Source: Flavobacterium agricola (GTDB lineage Bacteria > Bacteroidota > Bacteroidia > Flavobacteriales > Flavobacteriaceae). Taken from it: DNA of 64,000 bases. Shown here piece after piece: positions 63,237 through 64,000 of this stretch. How positions within the stretch are numbered: the stretch's first letter is position 1; each line of letters opens with the position of its first letter. A model generated the notes under the pieces. That model was given only the letters and a program-made list of their open reading frames with translations. It had not been told where the DNA came from and did no database searches. The stretch spans positions 1,922,001-1,986,000 of the forward strand of contig NZ_CP081495.1 in assembly GCF_025919725.1 (NCBI RefSeq). The letters are read 5' to 3'. The position numbers and the translations under genes were made by a program.

Positions 63237-64000
63237 TTAGAATTTAAAATCGTTTTGATTAACTCCTTCATTAATTTGAACCGAATTTGTTAACAATTTA
63301 ATGCTAAATCCAGGCCCAAGTTCACGATCGGTTTCAAACGGAAATTTAATTCCTTTTACATCTGTATATTTTGTAAAGTAAGACATAGTAGCTATTTTTT
63401 GGCCATTTTGTTCTACTTCAGTTTTTTCTGCAACTTTTAATTTTGTTTGTGCATCGTAGTAATACGTTTTATTATCTAACGTAACTACATAAACATCTTT
63501 ATTATCTAAAGTTTCTAAAGCTGTTAATTTAGCTCCGGCTTGCAAAAGTTGTTCTTCAACAAAAATTGGTCGTCCTTTTAATTCTTTAATCGTTGCTTCT
63601 GGCATCGGAATAGTTTGTCCGCCCTGAATAATTGCTCCAGTTGTGCCATTAAATACCTGACGAGATAAAACTTGACCCAAAGATTTGGTTATCATATTTA
63701 ATTTTCCGTCAGCACTGTACATGGTTGTTATTTCAATAGGTTGACCTTGAATGGTTCCTGAATCAGCAACTAATAAAGTTTTTACTGTTTTTAATTTTGC
63801 TGTACCACCAATAGCTTTTAAATAATCGTTTAAAACGCTTGTTGCCGTAACGCCAGCAGGAATTTCACGGTTAACTTCTGGCTTATCAACTTTAGCTCCG
63901 AATGCATCAAAATAAAAAATCGCAATTTTTTCTTTCGCAGCTGTTTTTTCTAAATTAGGTAAAACTTCTTGCGCTTTACCTGCAATAACAATACGTGCAT
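63237..64000 (-). CDS. M16 (insulinase-like) peptidase, C-terminal part (5' end beyond window)
   Basis: Open on the minus strand from the window edge to the stop at 63237, about 254 codons. It begins ARIVIAGKAQEVLPNLEK and FYFDAFGAKVDKPEVNR, followed by a C-terminal domain with TSVLNDYLKAIGGTAKLKTV and YYYDAQTKLKVAEKTEVEQ. This last domain resembles the outer-membrane lipoprotein-sorting-like extension found at the end of many Bacteroidota M16 proteins. The HxxEH zinc site would be upstream, outside the window, so activity cannot be judged. The internal Met at 63722 is not the start. Confidence 0.75.
   Translation of the reverse strand, partial: ARIVIAGKAQEVLPNLEKTAAKEKIAIFYFDAFGAKVDKPEVNREIPAGVTATSVLNDYLKAIGGTAKLKTVKTLLVADSGTIQGQPIEITTMYSADGKLNMITKSLGQVLSRQVFNGTTGAIIQGGQTIPMPEATIKELKGRPIFVEEQLLQAGAKLTALETLDNKDVYVVTLDNKTYYYDAQTKLKVAEKTEVEQNGQKIATMSYFTKYTDVKGIKFPFETDRELGPGFSIKLLTNSVQINEGVNQNDFKF

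Overview
The window looks like a chromosomal segment of a low-GC member of the Bacteroidota, most likely Flavobacteriaceae (Flavobacterium/Myroides-like). The support is: promoters of the TTTG-N19-TAnnTTTG type with almost no Shine-Dalgarno sequences; an Alternative Complex III (actABCDEF) operon running straight into cytochrome c oxidase genes; a cluster of GLPGLI-family proteins; DUF2723, DUF3109 and Ig-like lipoprotein genes; and a TPP-riboswitch-controlled TonB receptor. No phage, IS element, CRISPR array or rRNA was seen. The genus is an inference.

Layout. 1-5000 (minus): 3'-truncated malic enzyme gene, queG, ruvB, then a GC-rich double hairpin and a GNAT/carbon-nitrogen hydrolase fusion gene. 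5.0-6.5 kb: secreted S1/P1 nuclease and an unrecognised 184-aa protein. 6.5-17.8 kb (minus): a respiratory operon, actA-actB-actC-actD-actE-actF-coxB-ctaD, taking electrons from quinol through Alternative Complex III to an aa3-type oxidase. 18-23.2 kb: SPOR protein, then rimP-nusA-infB (minus) behind a leader with an intrinsic terminator. 23.3-23.8 kb: three tRNA-Gln(TTG) genes, two of them in a duplicated tRNA-terminator unit. 24-33.5 kb: DUF2723 membrane protein, polysaccharide deacetylase, metallophosphoesterase, polA and a serine-hydrolase-fold protein lacking its catalytic serine. 33.6-36.4 kb: rplM-rpsI-rpsB-tsf. 36.9-44 kb: M20 amidohydrolase, DinB, dGTPase, small membrane protein, AAA+ ATPase, DUF3109, MarC, small flavoprotein and fabD. 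44.3-47.9 kb: thiamine locus (TPP riboswitch plus TonB receptor, divergent from thiL). 47.9-54.8 kb: the most unusual locus, with an outer-membrane receptor, five GLPGLI paralogues (one broken by a nonsense codon) and a tiny secreted two-cysteine protein. 55-59.8 kb: glyS, comF, Ig-like lipoprotein, tag. 59.9-63.1 kb: sulfur locus with two YeeE/YedE half-transporters, a CstB-like persulfide dioxygenase-rhodanese, thioredoxin and a HopJ-family protein. 63.2-64 kb: C-terminal end of an M16 peptidase gene.

Sequence quality. At least seven reading frames (actA, nusA, polA, the M20 peptidase gene, marC, the flavoprotein gene and the glyS N-terminus) are broken or mis-started by 1-2 nt indels at or near homopolymer runs. 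Several of these genes are essential and single-copy, so sequencing or assembly error is the likely cause and the genes are annotated here as single repaired loci. The nonsense codon in one GLPGLI gene is a substitution and may be real.
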